Origin: CAYNDB01 sp964395915
Lineage (GTDB): Bacteria; Nitrospinota_A; UBA7883; JAJRTC01
Direction: 5' to 3'
DNA: 15,959 bases
Assembly (NCBI GenBank): GCA_964395915.1
Contig: CAYNDB010000055.1
Coordinates: 1-15,959 of the forward strand
Position 1 is the first letter of the stretch. Each line of letters starts with the position of its first letter. Below the pieces are notes generated by a model. That model had not been told where the DNA came from. It ran no database searches and saw only the letters and a list, made by a program, of their open reading frames with translations. Shown here in pieces: positions 6,803 through 14,847 of this stretch. A program made the translations under genes and the position numbers.

Positions 6803-7480
6803 GTGGATCCTTTACAAGAACTTTCTCAACTTGTGCAACAAGGGCAAAACAGGGAAGCGGTGGCTTATACTGAAAAGCTCCTTGATGATTCCTACTCTGT
6901 TTCAGATATCGTCAAGGCTTTATCAGATGGCCTGGCTGTGTTGAGAAACAAATGTACCATTGAAAATTTCCAGCTACTCGATGTTCTGCTTGCCAGCAGG
7001 GCTATGGTGGAGGTGGTGGATGAGTGTATTGCAAAAAAATTTGAGAGGGCGATGGATGATATGGCTGACATATATGAGGATAAAGCGCATCCACGCCAGA
7101 GAAAAACATTGGTGATCGGAACAATCCAGGGGGATGTCCACGATCTCGGTAAACACGTAGTCGCGACACTTTGCCGGTTTAACGAGTTCAAAGTGATAAA
7201 CCTTGGCAAAGATGTGCCGGCAGAGGCCTTTGTGGAATCCGCAATAAAAGAAAACGCCAATTTTGTCGGCGTATCCAGCCTGATGACCGTTTGCCTGTCC
7301 GAGATAAAAGAGATCAAGCCGGCCCTGGTTGGCAAGGGATACGGTCATGTGAAAGTCGTTGGCGGCGGAGCGGCTGTCCAGCAGAGTTCCGCGGAAAGTC
7401 TTTGCCTTGATTACAAAGCCGATGACGCTTTCGATGGGCTCGATTATTTTCAAAGGTCAAATGATTGTTTTCCTGGGTGA
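6803..7480 (+). CDS. MtaC/MtbC-type corrinoid (B12-binding) methyl-carrier protein
   Basis: This 225-residue cytoplasmic protein has the two-domain layout of methyltransferase corrinoid proteins: a helical cap (about 1-95) and a Rossmann-like cobalamin domain. The cobalt-ligand motif is D111-V-H113-D-L-G116, the His being the expected lower axial ligand. The SxL element (GVSSLMTV) and the GGG loop (VVGGGAAV) complete the B12 signature. It would shuttle a methyl group between a substrate-specific methyltransferase and an acceptor methyltransferase. The start is GTG 6803, 25 bases after the response regulator stop, without a strong Shine-Dalgarno sequence. It is followed after six bases by a gene encoding both a UroD-type methyltransferase and the reactivator for such corrinoid proteins. 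That makes it the natural client of the next gene. Confidence 0.92.
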   Translation: MDPLQELSQLVQQGQNREAVAYTEKLLDDSYSVSDIVKALSDGLAVLRNKCTIENFQLLDVLLASRAMVEVVDECIAKKFERAMDDMADIYEDKAHPRQRKTLVIGTIQGDVHDLGKHVVATLCRFNEFKVINLGKDVPAEAFVESAIKENANFVGVSSLMTVCLSEIKEIKPALVGKGYGHVKVVGGGAAVQQSSAESLCLDYKADDAFDGLDYFQRSNDCFPG

Positions 7481-7486
7481 CTTCTT

Positions 7487-10369
7487 TTGAACTCTATAGA
7501 TAGAGTACGGTCAGTTATACGTTTCCAGCAAACAGATCGCCCTCCCGTTGTCCCAGAGCTGATTGCCGTCACCGCCACACTAACAGGTGTTTTACCTCGC
7601 GACTATGTATCTTCCGGCGAGACACTTGCCAAATGTCAACTCGAGACTCAGCGTATGATCGGTCATGACGCTGTTTTCGCGATGGCCGACCTTTGTGTTG
7701 AAGCGGAGGCGATCGGTTGTGAGATCACCTATCCGGAAAACAATTATCCTCACATAAAAAAAATAGTTCTTCACGATTTTTCCGAGCTTGACTCACTTAA
7801 TCCGCCAGATCCGACCTCCGCTGGCCGGATGCCGGAGTTGCTAAAAGCCACTCGCCTGCTTAAAAAGGCAGTGGGGGGCGTTATACCGGTCATCGCTCAC
7901 GCCACCGGCCCTATGACCATCGCGGCAAGAATTATGGATATAGAGCAAATGCTTTATATGATAGTGGACCATCCCGACAGGTTCAGGTCCATACTGCGAT
8001 TTTGTTGTGATGTGTCGAGGAACTTCGCTGTTGAGCTTGTAAAAGCAGGGGCTGACGGAATACTTATTTTCGATCCGGCCGCTTCCCCTTCCGTTTTGCC
8101 GGCCAGGATATTCAATGAATTCGAAATGAACCAGGTAAAGTCTATTTTCTCCTATTTAAAAGCGCGTGATCCAGACATCATTACGTGGTATTCAGTCGCC
8201 GGGCCTACGCAAACAAACTATCAAATATCATCAGGTGTCGACAGCGATATTTTTACAGCTGACTATGTTACGCCGATTGATGTGGCGCTCACACGATCGA
8301 ACGCTGTCGTTATCAACGGGAATATAAAACCCGCTCTTTTTCTCGAAGGGAGCGCCTCCGATATATATGAAGAAGCTTTGAAACTTTTATCCATTGCGCG
8401 CCCTACCGAGCGATTTATCCTGGGAAGCGGCTGCGAGATACCACTCTATTCGAAACTGGAAAATATTAAGGCTCTGGTGAAAGCGGCCGAAGATGAACGA
8501 AACATTTTTGATAATGTCAATTCCCATTTCCCCGGTTCACGTGAGGTCACTATACTTCCACATAGAAAAAAGGTGTTTATCCAGAAGAATCGCTCTGTTC
8601 TCGATGCGATACAAAAAGCGAAAATATCTGTCACAAGCTATTGTGACAAGTCAGGCGCGTGCGGAAAATGCGTGGCGCTAATCAAACGAGGAGCTGTTTC
8701 ACAAAAAGAGCTGATTGAAACATCGCAACTTAACGTTTTAGAAAGCGCATCCAACGAAAGATTGGCGTGCAGGGCGAAAGTCGTGGACGATGATGTGGGA
8801 ATATATATTCCCTATTTCAGCCGCGTTTTCAGATCGCACGTGGCGGTGTTTGAGGAGCTTATACAAAAAACAATTACAAACGAACTCGAACACTACGGGT
8901 TTTCGCCCCGAATATCATGCAAAACTGTTGACTGTTCAGAGCTTTCGGGGGTTAAACCTGCGCTTTACGGAAAATGGCTTGAAAATAAGCTAGGCTCTTA
9001 CAAAATTGAATCAAGGGCGATAAAAGGCTTTGTATCAGCTATTTCATCCAAACGTAATGAAGTTTTCGCCATCATAGACAAAGGTCGTGGAGAGGTTATA
9101 GATTTTTCAATATCTGACAAGGTTTTAGGTCTTGCTGTCGACATCGGCACGACGACGATCTCAGCCTATATCCATAATCTTGGTGACGGTAAGCTTGTAT
9201 GTTTTGGCTCGCTTGAAAATCCACAGACGCAATGGGGTTTGAATGTTATAAGCCGTGTCGCATACTTAACGCAAGCTCCAGAGACGCTTGATGAAATGCA
9301 GATGAAGTTGATTGAGGGGATAAACAAGCTTATTGAAAGCTTTTATTATAATAATTCAATTGATTATAATAATATTTATGAGGTTGTGGTTGTTGGCAAT
9401 CCTATAATCACCCACCTTTTCCTGGGCCAGAATCCAGAGAGTCTCTCCAAAGCGCCTTTTACATCAACAGTTTCCCGGCCAGTTCCGACATTTGTGGAAT
9501 CATTGGGATTAAACCCCGGCTTGTCAGTGAATTCTGATTGCAGATTGGAGACGTTACCCAGTATCGGGGGGTTCGTAGGGGCCGATACAGTCGCCGGAAT
9601 CATCGCCTCCGGGGTAAACAACCAGTATGATATTTCTCTTTTTATAGATATTGGCACAAACGGAGAGGTGGCTCTCGGTAATCGAGATCATCTGATTTGC
9701 ACTTCAGTCGCCGCCGGCCCGGCCTTTGAGGGAACGCATCTTACCAATGGCCATATGTATCAAAACGGCGTCATCAGAAGCGTTGGCATAAACTCTGCAA
9801 GTGAAATTGTATTTAAGACGGTTGGGGATGGCGCCCCGATCGGTCTGTGCGGTTCGAGCATAATAGACGCTATCGCAGAGTTTTTACGTCACGGGATCAT
9901 TAACCAGCGTGGACATTTTGTCAACAAGAGTAAATGGTCTCAGATCAAAGGCGATATTTTTGTATTAGTAAACAAAGAGGATACAGCCATGTTCAGTCCG
10001 ATTTGTGTGTCATCCGCAGATATTGAAGAGATTCAAAAGGCCAAATCGGCGTTTCTAACCGGTATAACGCTTCTTATGAAAGAAATGGATATCTCCCCTC
10101 AGGAAGTAAAACATGTCTACATCTCTGGAGCGTTTGGGTTTTCATTAAATATGGATAACGCCAAAAGGATCGGCATGATTCCTGATCTCCCATGGGCGAA
10201 GTTTGAATTTATCAATAATTCCGCCGGCATGGGAGCGCGGCTTGCCTTGCTATCGAGGAGCGCAAGAGATGAAGCTGAAAAGATAGCTGACAGCGCACGG
10301 CATATTAATCTTGCCAACCATAAAGATTTCACAAACCTTTTTATCGACAACATGTTTTTCCCTGCTTAA
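7487..10369 (+). CDS. Fusion of UroD/MtaA-type corrinoid methyltransferase with RACo-type corrinoid reactivator (2Fe-2S + ASKHA ATPase)
   Basis: The 960-residue protein joins activities normally made separately. Residues 1-345 are a UroD/MtaA-fold barrel (DRVRSVIRFQQTDRPPV start, GNIKP, GSGCEIP, KLENIKALVKAA). Residues about 352-440 are a 2Fe-2S ferredoxin with C386-x5-C392-x2-C395 and C428. From about 540 onward comes a RACo-type ASKHA ATPase: phosphate loops D552-IGTTT and D721-IGTNGE, plus NPQTQWGLNVISR, GGFVGADTVAG, VAAGPAFEG, LCGSS and YISGAFGF (from 878). The reactivator part (about 610 residues) is full length, so it should reduce inactive Co(II) corrinoid back to Co(I) using ATP. In the barrel, the usual HxC zinc pair reads S236-V-A238, while the later Cys (C316) remains. 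The start is TTG 7487; its N-terminal sequence matches family starts. Confidence 0.9.
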   Translation: MNSIDRVRSVIRFQQTDRPPVVPELIAVTATLTGVLPRDYVSSGETLAKCQLETQRMIGHDAVFAMADLCVEAEAIGCEITYPENNYPHIKKIVLHDFSELDSLNPPDPTSAGRMPELLKATRLLKKAVGGVIPVIAHATGPMTIAARIMDIEQMLYMIVDHPDRFRSILRFCCDVSRNFAVELVKAGADGILIFDPAASPSVLPARIFNEFEMNQVKSIFSYLKARDPDIITWYSVAGPTQTNYQISSGVDSDIFTADYVTPIDVALTRSNAVVINGNIKPALFLEGSASDIYEEALKLLSIARPTERFILGSGCEIPLYSKLENIKALVKAAEDERNIFDNVNSHFPGSREVTILPHRKKVFIQKNRSVLDAIQKAKISVTSYCDKSGACGKCVALIKRGAVSQKELIETSQLNVLESASNERLACRAKVVDDDVGIYIPYFSRVFRSHVAVFEELIQKTITNELEHYGFSPRISCKTVDCSELSGVKPALYGKWLENKLGSYKIESRAIKGFVSAISSKRNEVFAIIDKGRGEVIDFSISDKVLGLAVDIGTTTISAYIHNLGDGKLVCFGSLENPQTQWGLNVISRVAYLTQAPETLDEMQMKLIEGINKLIESFYYNNSIDYNNIYEVVVVGNPIITHLFLGQNPESLSKAPFTSTVSRPVPTFVESLGLNPGLSVNSDCRLETLPSIGGFVGADTVAGIIASGVNNQYDISLFIDIGTNGEVALGNRDHLICTSVAAGPAFEGTHLTNGHMYQNGVIRSVGINSASEIVFKTVGDGAPIGLCGSSIIDAIAEFLRHGIINQRGHFVNKSKWSQIKGDIFVLVNKEDTAMFSPICVSSADIEEIQKAKSAFLTGITLLMKEMDISPQEVKHVYISGAFGFSLNMDNAKRIGMIPDLPWAKFEFINNSAGMGARLALLSRSARDEAEKIADSARHINLANHKDFTNLFIDNMFFPA

Positions 10370-10371
10370 CC

Positions 10372-11406
10372 ATGAAGGATAATTTTTACAAACGTTTGCT
10401 GGACAACGCCAACGACCTGATATGGGCCGTCAACATGGAGGGTTGTTTCATCTATATAAACGACAATATCAGCGAATGGGGGTATGACAAGGATGAGCTG
10501 ATCGGCAAACCCCTTCTCGATATCCTCAATACCAAAATTATCGGAAAACGATATAGCGAAACGTCAAAGCTTGGCGTCCGTAGCGCTTTTGAAATGGAAG
10601 TATTGGACAAACGCGGCCAGGCCCATATGGTAAGAGTCAGCTCTTCCCCGCTCCAGGATGATGACGAGGAGATTATTGGTGTTATGGGAATTATCCATGA
10701 CATATCGGAAACGCAGAAGCTGGAGGAAAAACTTAAGAACGAAGAGCGCCTCGCTTCCCTTGGGCGTTTGGCCACAGGCGTAGCGCATGAAATACGAAAC
10801 CCCCTTTCTTCCGTAAAAATGAATCTTGCGATTTTACGAAAAAGGCTTCAACCTCAAGGAGTGGACGAGGAACATTTCACCATAGCGCAAGAGGAAGTGG
10901 CCAACCTTGAAAATATCGTCACAGAGCTTATTGATTACGCCAAGCCGATGCCACTGGACCTCAAACGGCTTAATCTGAATGAGGCGATCGAAAGCGCCGT
11001 TATCATGACCAAAAGCGCCAGCGATGAAAAAAATGTTGCCGTGAAAATAATAAAAGCCGGTGATGCGCCTCTTGCGTTGCTGGACAAAGCTAAAATCCAC
11101 CAAGTGTTGTTGAACGTAATATTAAATGCGATTCAGGCGTCCTCGCCAAAAGGAAGTGTGACAGTGCAAGCGCAGTATATAAAGGACAAACAGAAAGCGA
11201 AAATAGTTGTTTCGGACAAGGGGGAAGGTATAAAGCCGGAGGAGATGAAATTTGTTTTCGATCCATTCTTCACGACAAAGAAATCAGGTGTCGGTATGGG
11301 GCTGTCAATAGTAAAAAGCATAATTAATAACCATAATGGAACTATAACAATCAAGTCAGAGCAGGGTAAGGGGACGGATGTCAGCCTTGAATTTCCAGTT
11401 TGTTGA
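10372..11406 (+). CDS. Soluble PAS-domain sensor histidine kinase
   Basis: The 344-residue protein has no membrane helix. A PAS domain (about 5-120: NANDLIWAVNMEGCFIYIND ... GVMGIIHDISE) leads into a HisKA domain with the phospho-acceptor H139 (GVAHEIRNPLSS). A complete HATPase domain follows: N-box NVILNAIQAS, G1 DKGEGI, F-box FDPFFTTK and G2 GVGMGLSIV. ATG 10372 lies two bases after the fusion gene's stop with no clear Shine-Dalgarno, so translation is probably coupled. It is the obvious partner of the NtrC-type regulator that opens the operon. With no membrane sensor, its signal should be cytoplasmic: redox, haem or flavin in PAS, or direct contact with the corrinoid machinery (inference). 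Confidence 0.93.
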   Translation: MKDNFYKRLLDNANDLIWAVNMEGCFIYINDNISEWGYDKDELIGKPLLDILNTKIIGKRYSETSKLGVRSAFEMEVLDKRGQAHMVRVSSSPLQDDDEEIIGVMGIIHDISETQKLEEKLKNEERLASLGRLATGVAHEIRNPLSSVKMNLAILRKRLQPQGVDEEHFTIAQEEVANLENIVTELIDYAKPMPLDLKRLNLNEAIESAVIMTKSASDEKNVAVKIIKAGDAPLALLDKAKIHQVLLNVILNAIQASSPKGSVTVQAQYIKDKQKAKIVVSDKGEGIKPEEMKFVFDPFFTTKKSGVGMGLSIVKSIINNHNGTITIKSEQGKGTDVSLEFPVC

Positions 11407-11417
11407 TTCTGCGTTAT

Positions 11418-13178
11418 CTATTCGTTCAAATGTCTGGTATTCAGTAAGCTTTTAGCCAGCGCAAGAATAATTATTATCTCGGTGCCTTCCCCCTCGGCGC
11501 TTTTCACCGCGATGCTTCCCCCGTGTTTTTCTATTATGCCGCGGCTGACGGCAAGCCCCATTCCATATCCTTTATGACCTTTTTTAGTTGTGAAGAATGG
11601 ATCGAATATATTTTCAATTTTCCCTTTTGGAATACCAATGCCATTGTCGCTTATTTTGCATGTTCCCCAATCGCCATTATTTTCAATATGTATATGTACT
11701 TTCCCTCCCTTGTCAACAGCGTGAATGGCATTGAGGACTATGTTCATAATCACTATGCTCAGCAACCTTGGATCTCCCATCATGACCACCGACTCGGCCG
11801 GTTTATCCAACCTTACCTCGATTTCTTTTTTGGTTATCATGTAGTCCAAAAGCCCTAGCGATTCGGTCACAATCTTTTCAAGCTCCACAGGCTGAAGCTT
11901 GAAAGTCTCTGTTTGAGTGTAATATGCCAGGTGTTTCATGAGGCTGTTTATGCCCAAAAGACGTTGTCTGAATTTTTCAACCTTTTCAGGTTCGACCTGA
12001 TTGTTAATAGTGTGGTTTTCAACATTATCCAGCCAGTTGGAGAATTCCTCCAAGGGGCTTGACATAAGCTGCTGGAAGCTGGCCATAAGCTGCTTTACGG
12101 ATTCGGCTTTTTCCTTATAGATCACTTCTGACTGATGCGCTTTTTGCGCCCGAAGAATTTGCCGCCATGCAAAAAAGCCCATACCAAGCGCCAGAAGGAT
12201 CAATATTATCGCGTTAATAATCGCGGCGCTCTGAAATTTATGAATGGATTGGAACGTTTCTGACGGCTCCTGCCTGGTGAAAATATACCAGTCTTTATCT
12301 CCAAAACTACCTGGCGCCAGGAACTCTTTTCGCAAGTTAATCGGCGAATAACCTACTATAGTGCCCATTGTTCCATGGCCATCATCATCTGCGATCGACC
12401 AACCGGCCCCGCTGGAGCCTGCGATGGTTTCCAATAACTCTTTGTTGATTTTATGGCTTTTAAGAGCAAATATCGGGCACACAACAATTGTTCCGGTGGA
12501 CGTGATGAGGTTGGCGTGTCCTGTGTCTCCGATTTGTACGCTGTTGATTGTGTCAAAGAGTTTGTCGAGATTGTATCTTGCTTGTATGGAGCCAATATTC
12601 TCGCCATCTTCGTTTTTCACGGGGACGTTTATTTCAATATAATACTGGTCCATTTGAGATGTATCCTCGAGAATATCCGATATGTAAGCCTTCCCGCTTT
12701 TCGCAACTTGTATTTTGCTATCTGAAGAGCTTAAAGGTCGGGTCGCTACGAGGCTTTGGATGTCGCTGCTGAAAACGGTTTCACCATCCGAATTACAGAT
12801 TGTGGTGACAAAATATTTTCTGGCAAGTTCCGGCATGATGATTTTTCTAAGATTCTCGATTTCTTTTACAGTGTTACCCAATGGAAAAGTAAGGATATTC
12901 TTTGTAGTTGGCAATGAAGCGAGCCTCTGAATCGCTTCCAGCTGTTCATCTAATATTTTTTCCACCTGGAACGCGGTGAATGAGGCCACTTCTGAAAAAT
13001 AGAGCCCTTTGGAGGTCACCAGCTCCTTTTGGCTCATTTTATAGATCGTGGTCAATCCGAACATTCCCGGCACAAGGCCGACAGCCAGCAGGAAAATTAT
13101 GATGAGCTGTTTTAAATGTAAAAACGTTGCCGTTGGTTGTTTTGCGGTATATTGAGTTTCTTTTTCTAAATACTGCAA
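11418..13178 (-). CDS. Membrane sensor kinase with dCache domain and degenerate H-box
   Basis: The 586-residue product starts at TTG 13178 (AAGGA ten bases upstream). It has a first membrane helix (about 24-45), a periplasmic dCache-type sensor (about 46-310, with SGKAYISDI, YIEINVPV and DTGHANLI strands), a second helix (about 319-337), a coiled linker, a dimerisation region and a HATPase domain (NIVLNAIHAV, DNGIGIP, FDPFFTTKKGHKGYGMGL). In the dimerisation helix the expected HExNNPL reads Q370-L-M-S-S-P-L, so the phospho-acceptor His is replaced by Gln (codon CAG). The ATP-binding boxes are intact. It may phosphorylate nothing itself, act in a heterodimer, or work as a ligand-controlled ATP-binding or phosphatase partner. 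It converges with the PAS kinase, with only 11 bases between the two stops. Confidence 0.9.
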   Translation of the reverse strand: MQYLEKETQYTAKQPTATFLHLKQLIIIFLLAVGLVPGMFGLTTIYKMSQKELVTSKGLYFSEVASFTAFQVEKILDEQLEAIQRLASLPTTKNILTFPLGNTVKEIENLRKIIMPELARKYFVTTICNSDGETVFSSDIQSLVATRPLSSSDSKIQVAKSGKAYISDILEDTSQMDQYYIEINVPVKNEDGENIGSIQARYNLDKLFDTINSVQIGDTGHANLITSTGTIVVCPIFALKSHKINKELLETIAGSSGAGWSIADDDGHGTMGTIVGYSPINLRKEFLAPGSFGDKDWYIFTRQEPSETFQSIHKFQSAAIINAIILILLALGMGFFAWRQILRAQKAHQSEVIYKEKAESVKQLMASFQQLMSSPLEEFSNWLDNVENHTINNQVEPEKVEKFRQRLLGINSLMKHLAYYTQTETFKLQPVELEKIVTESLGLLDYMITKKEIEVRLDKPAESVVMMGDPRLLSIVIMNIVLNAIHAVDKGGKVHIHIENNGDWGTCKISDNGIGIPKGKIENIFDPFFTTKKGHKGYGMGLAVSRGIIEKHGGSIAVKSAEGEGTEIIIILALAKSLLNTRHLNE

Positions 13179-13236
13179 AATGTAGTGGTCCTTATCATTT
13201 GAATATTATTATTCGTTCCAATTTTCATACCAGCGG

Positions 13237-13336
13237 NNNNNNNNNNNNNNNNNNNNNNNNNNNNNNNNNNNNNNNNNNNNNNNNNNNNNNNNNNNNNNNN
13301 NNNNNNNNNNNNNNNNNNNNNNNNNNNNNNNNNNNN
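13237..13336. other. Scaffold gap, exactly 100 N
   Basis: Padding of default length; the real distance between the flanks is unknown, and a promoter, small RNA or short gene could be missing here. Confidence 0.98.
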
Positions 13337-13382
13337 CTATAGTAAATGGCATTTTTTTATATCGGGATGTTCTCCCAATTTG

Positions 13383-13458
13383 GGGTTTGAGTTATTCCAT
13401 TTTGTTGAATTTAACAAGGCATTTAAATATTTCGTTTATTTCTTGTAACTCAAAACCC
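13383..13458. repeat. Long-range inverted repeat
   Basis: GGGTTTGAGTTA (13383-13394) pairs with TAACTCAAAACCC (13446-13458), 12 pairs with one bulged base, across a roughly 50-base AT-rich loop. It could be a structured leader or a relic of a small mobile element; no target duplication is visible. Confidence 0.35.
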
Positions 13459-13492
13459 ACAAAACGGTCCTTTTTTCGTTAAAACCGAGCTT

Positions 13493-13527
13493 GCGCCAAA
13501 GCAGGTCCTGCTCCAAACCTGAGGCGC
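13493..13527. promoter_or_regulatory. Nested palindromes upstream of the cytochrome cluster
   Basis: AGCAGG-T-CCTGCT (13500-13512) is a perfect 6+6 palindrome with one central base, flanked by GCGCC (13493-13497) and GGCGC (13523-13527). Such a short centre suits a dimeric repressor site better than an RNA hairpin. Confidence 0.35.
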
Positions 13528-13740
13528 TTTCAGTCGTAATACGTAGTTTTTTTAGAGCTTTTTATATGAAAAAAAGTAAACGGTATGTTTTTTGTAGTCC
13601 TTCACGTAGATTAAGGTGGCTGATGAGCTAATCTCAAGCAACAGCCTTGATGTCTAGATGCCTATGTCATGTGGCAGTCATGATAAAGCGTAGGGGATTT
13701 GAATAAAAAGGATTTATTTTTGAATATGGGGACGAATATT

Positions 13741-14415
13741 ATGAAAAAAACGAATTTTATTTATTGCCTGTTGTTCGTGGCTTTCCTTGCAGTCCCTGCC
13801 TGGGCCGCTGATGGCAAATCACTTGTTAAGAGTAACAAGTGTGGAAGTTGTCACAAGATGGAAGGCCCGGCGGCAAAGACTATTGCAGAAGTGTTAAAGA
13901 GGAAGGCTCCAGATCTTTTTTATGCCGGCAGCAAATTCCGCAAGGAGTGGCTGGTTGGGTTTCTCCAGAACCCGACGGTAATCAGGACGGCCGGTACAGT
14001 CTATTTAAACAACATCAAGCTTGAAGGCGACAAGGACGTTGTAGTGCCGCCGGCCAAGTGCCCTTCCAAGCTTAGCGCTGGTGACGCTGCAGCGGTTGGC
14101 GATTATCTGATGACCCTCAAAGACGCAAGCATGAAGACAGGAACGGCCAAAATCGGCAAGTTTTCCAAGGCGCGCGCAAAGAACTTCATGTTTAAAAAGG
14201 AATCCTGCAACGCCTGCCATAGTATTCCTCGAAGAGGGGGCGGTATTTCCTGTCCCACGTTCAAGGGCATAGGGAAGCGCCTTGCTCCAGACTGGATTTA
14301 CAGTTTCATCAAAAATCCACAGCATTGGGATCCGAAGATATGGATGGCAACACGAGACTATAGCGACAAGGACCTGCAACTCATGGTCAACTACTTGTCC
14401 TCTCTTAATAAATAG
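13741..14415 (+). CDS. Exported di-haem cytochrome c
   Basis: I choose ATG 13741: GGGGA lies eight bases upstream and the product starts with a clean signal peptide (MKKTNF, hydrophobic core, cleavage near AWA-ADG). An upstream TTG at 13699 would add 14 residues and spoil the signal peptide. The 224-residue protein has two tandem class I-type domains. The first haem site is C34-G-S-C37-H38. The second is C156-N-A-C159-H160, with a candidate Met ligand in PKIWMATRDYS. In the first domain the place of the usual Met loop reads VVPPAKCPSKLS, so its sixth ligand is unclear. With the next two genes it likely forms an electron-transfer unit that feeds the bd-like protein. Confidence 0.9.
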   Translation: MKKTNFIYCLLFVAFLAVPAWAADGKSLVKSNKCGSCHKMEGPAAKTIAEVLKRKAPDLFYAGSKFRKEWLVGFLQNPTVIRTAGTVYLNNIKLEGDKDVVVPPAKCPSKLSAGDAAAVGDYLMTLKDASMKTGTAKIGKFSKARAKNFMFKKESCNACHSIPRRGGGISCPTFKGIGKRLAPDWIYSFIKNPQHWDPKIWMATRDYSDKDLQLMVNYLSSLNK

Positions 14416-14429
14416 GATGGGGTTGAAAA

Positions 14430-14816
14430 ATGTATAAAGGATTTTCACTATTATCTGCGACAGCTTTTTTCGTGGGGACGTTTATTCAGCTAGCCGTATT
14501 TGTTCAACCGGCTTATGCGGAAAAGGCAATCGACAACTACAAGCTTTACTGCGTTCAATGTCATGGCACGGCCGGAGTCGGCAAAGGTATTAACTCGCCG
14601 TTTCTTGCCGTGCAACCAAGGAACCATACGAGCGCTAAGAGCATGAGCGAACTTTCGGATGAAGGCGTCTTTAAGGCTATCAAACTAGGCGGCGCCGCGG
14701 TTGGTAAGTCGACACAGATGCCACCATTCGGAGCAATTTTATCTGATGCGGAGGTAAAAGATATGGTTAAGCATTTGCGAGAAATGTGTAAATGCAAAGG
14801 TGCAATAACAAAATGA
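14430..14816 (+). CDS. Exported class I mono-haem cytochrome c
   Basis: The 128-residue product has a signal peptide (about 1-30, ending PAYA), haem site C41-V-Q-C44-H45-G and the distal ligand Met97 in TQMPPFG. This is a standard small cytochrome c fold with C-terminal helix DAEVKDMVKHLREM. The tail ends in an unusual C120-K-C122, which could anchor, bind metal or cross-link to a partner. It starts 14 bases after the di-haem cytochrome stop and is followed by the bd-like membrane subunit. It may be the mobile or docked electron donor of that complex. Confidence 0.92.
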   Translation: MYKGFSLLSATAFFVGTFIQLAVFVQPAYAEKAIDNYKLYCVQCHGTAGVGKGINSPFLAVQPRNHTSAKSMSELSDEGVFKAIKLGGAAVGKSTQMPPFGAILSDAEVKDMVKHLREMCKCKGAITK

Positions 14817-14847
14817 TGATGTGCCGCCAAGAAAGACGAGATCAAGG

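Larger units (their letters stand above)
13179..13740. other. Intergenic region with scaffold gap; no credible gene
   Basis: This AT-rich spacer separates the divergent dCache kinase and cytochrome genes. It contains 100 N at 13237-13336 and several palindromes (listed separately). The longest short frames, such as one of 21 codons from about 13567, lack a ribosome binding site. I see no tRNA, riboswitch or clear promoter. Confidence 0.6.

Noticed and set aside
11523..11858. A 111-codon plus-strand frame inside the dCache kinase gene
   Set aside because: It lies antisense to the conserved HATPase domain and has no recognisable product.
13620..13740. Sigma-54 promoter (GG-N10-GC) near TGGCAG before the cytochrome cluster
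   Set aside because: The GG is present, but the GC does not fall at the required spacing; no other match was found in the intergenic regions.
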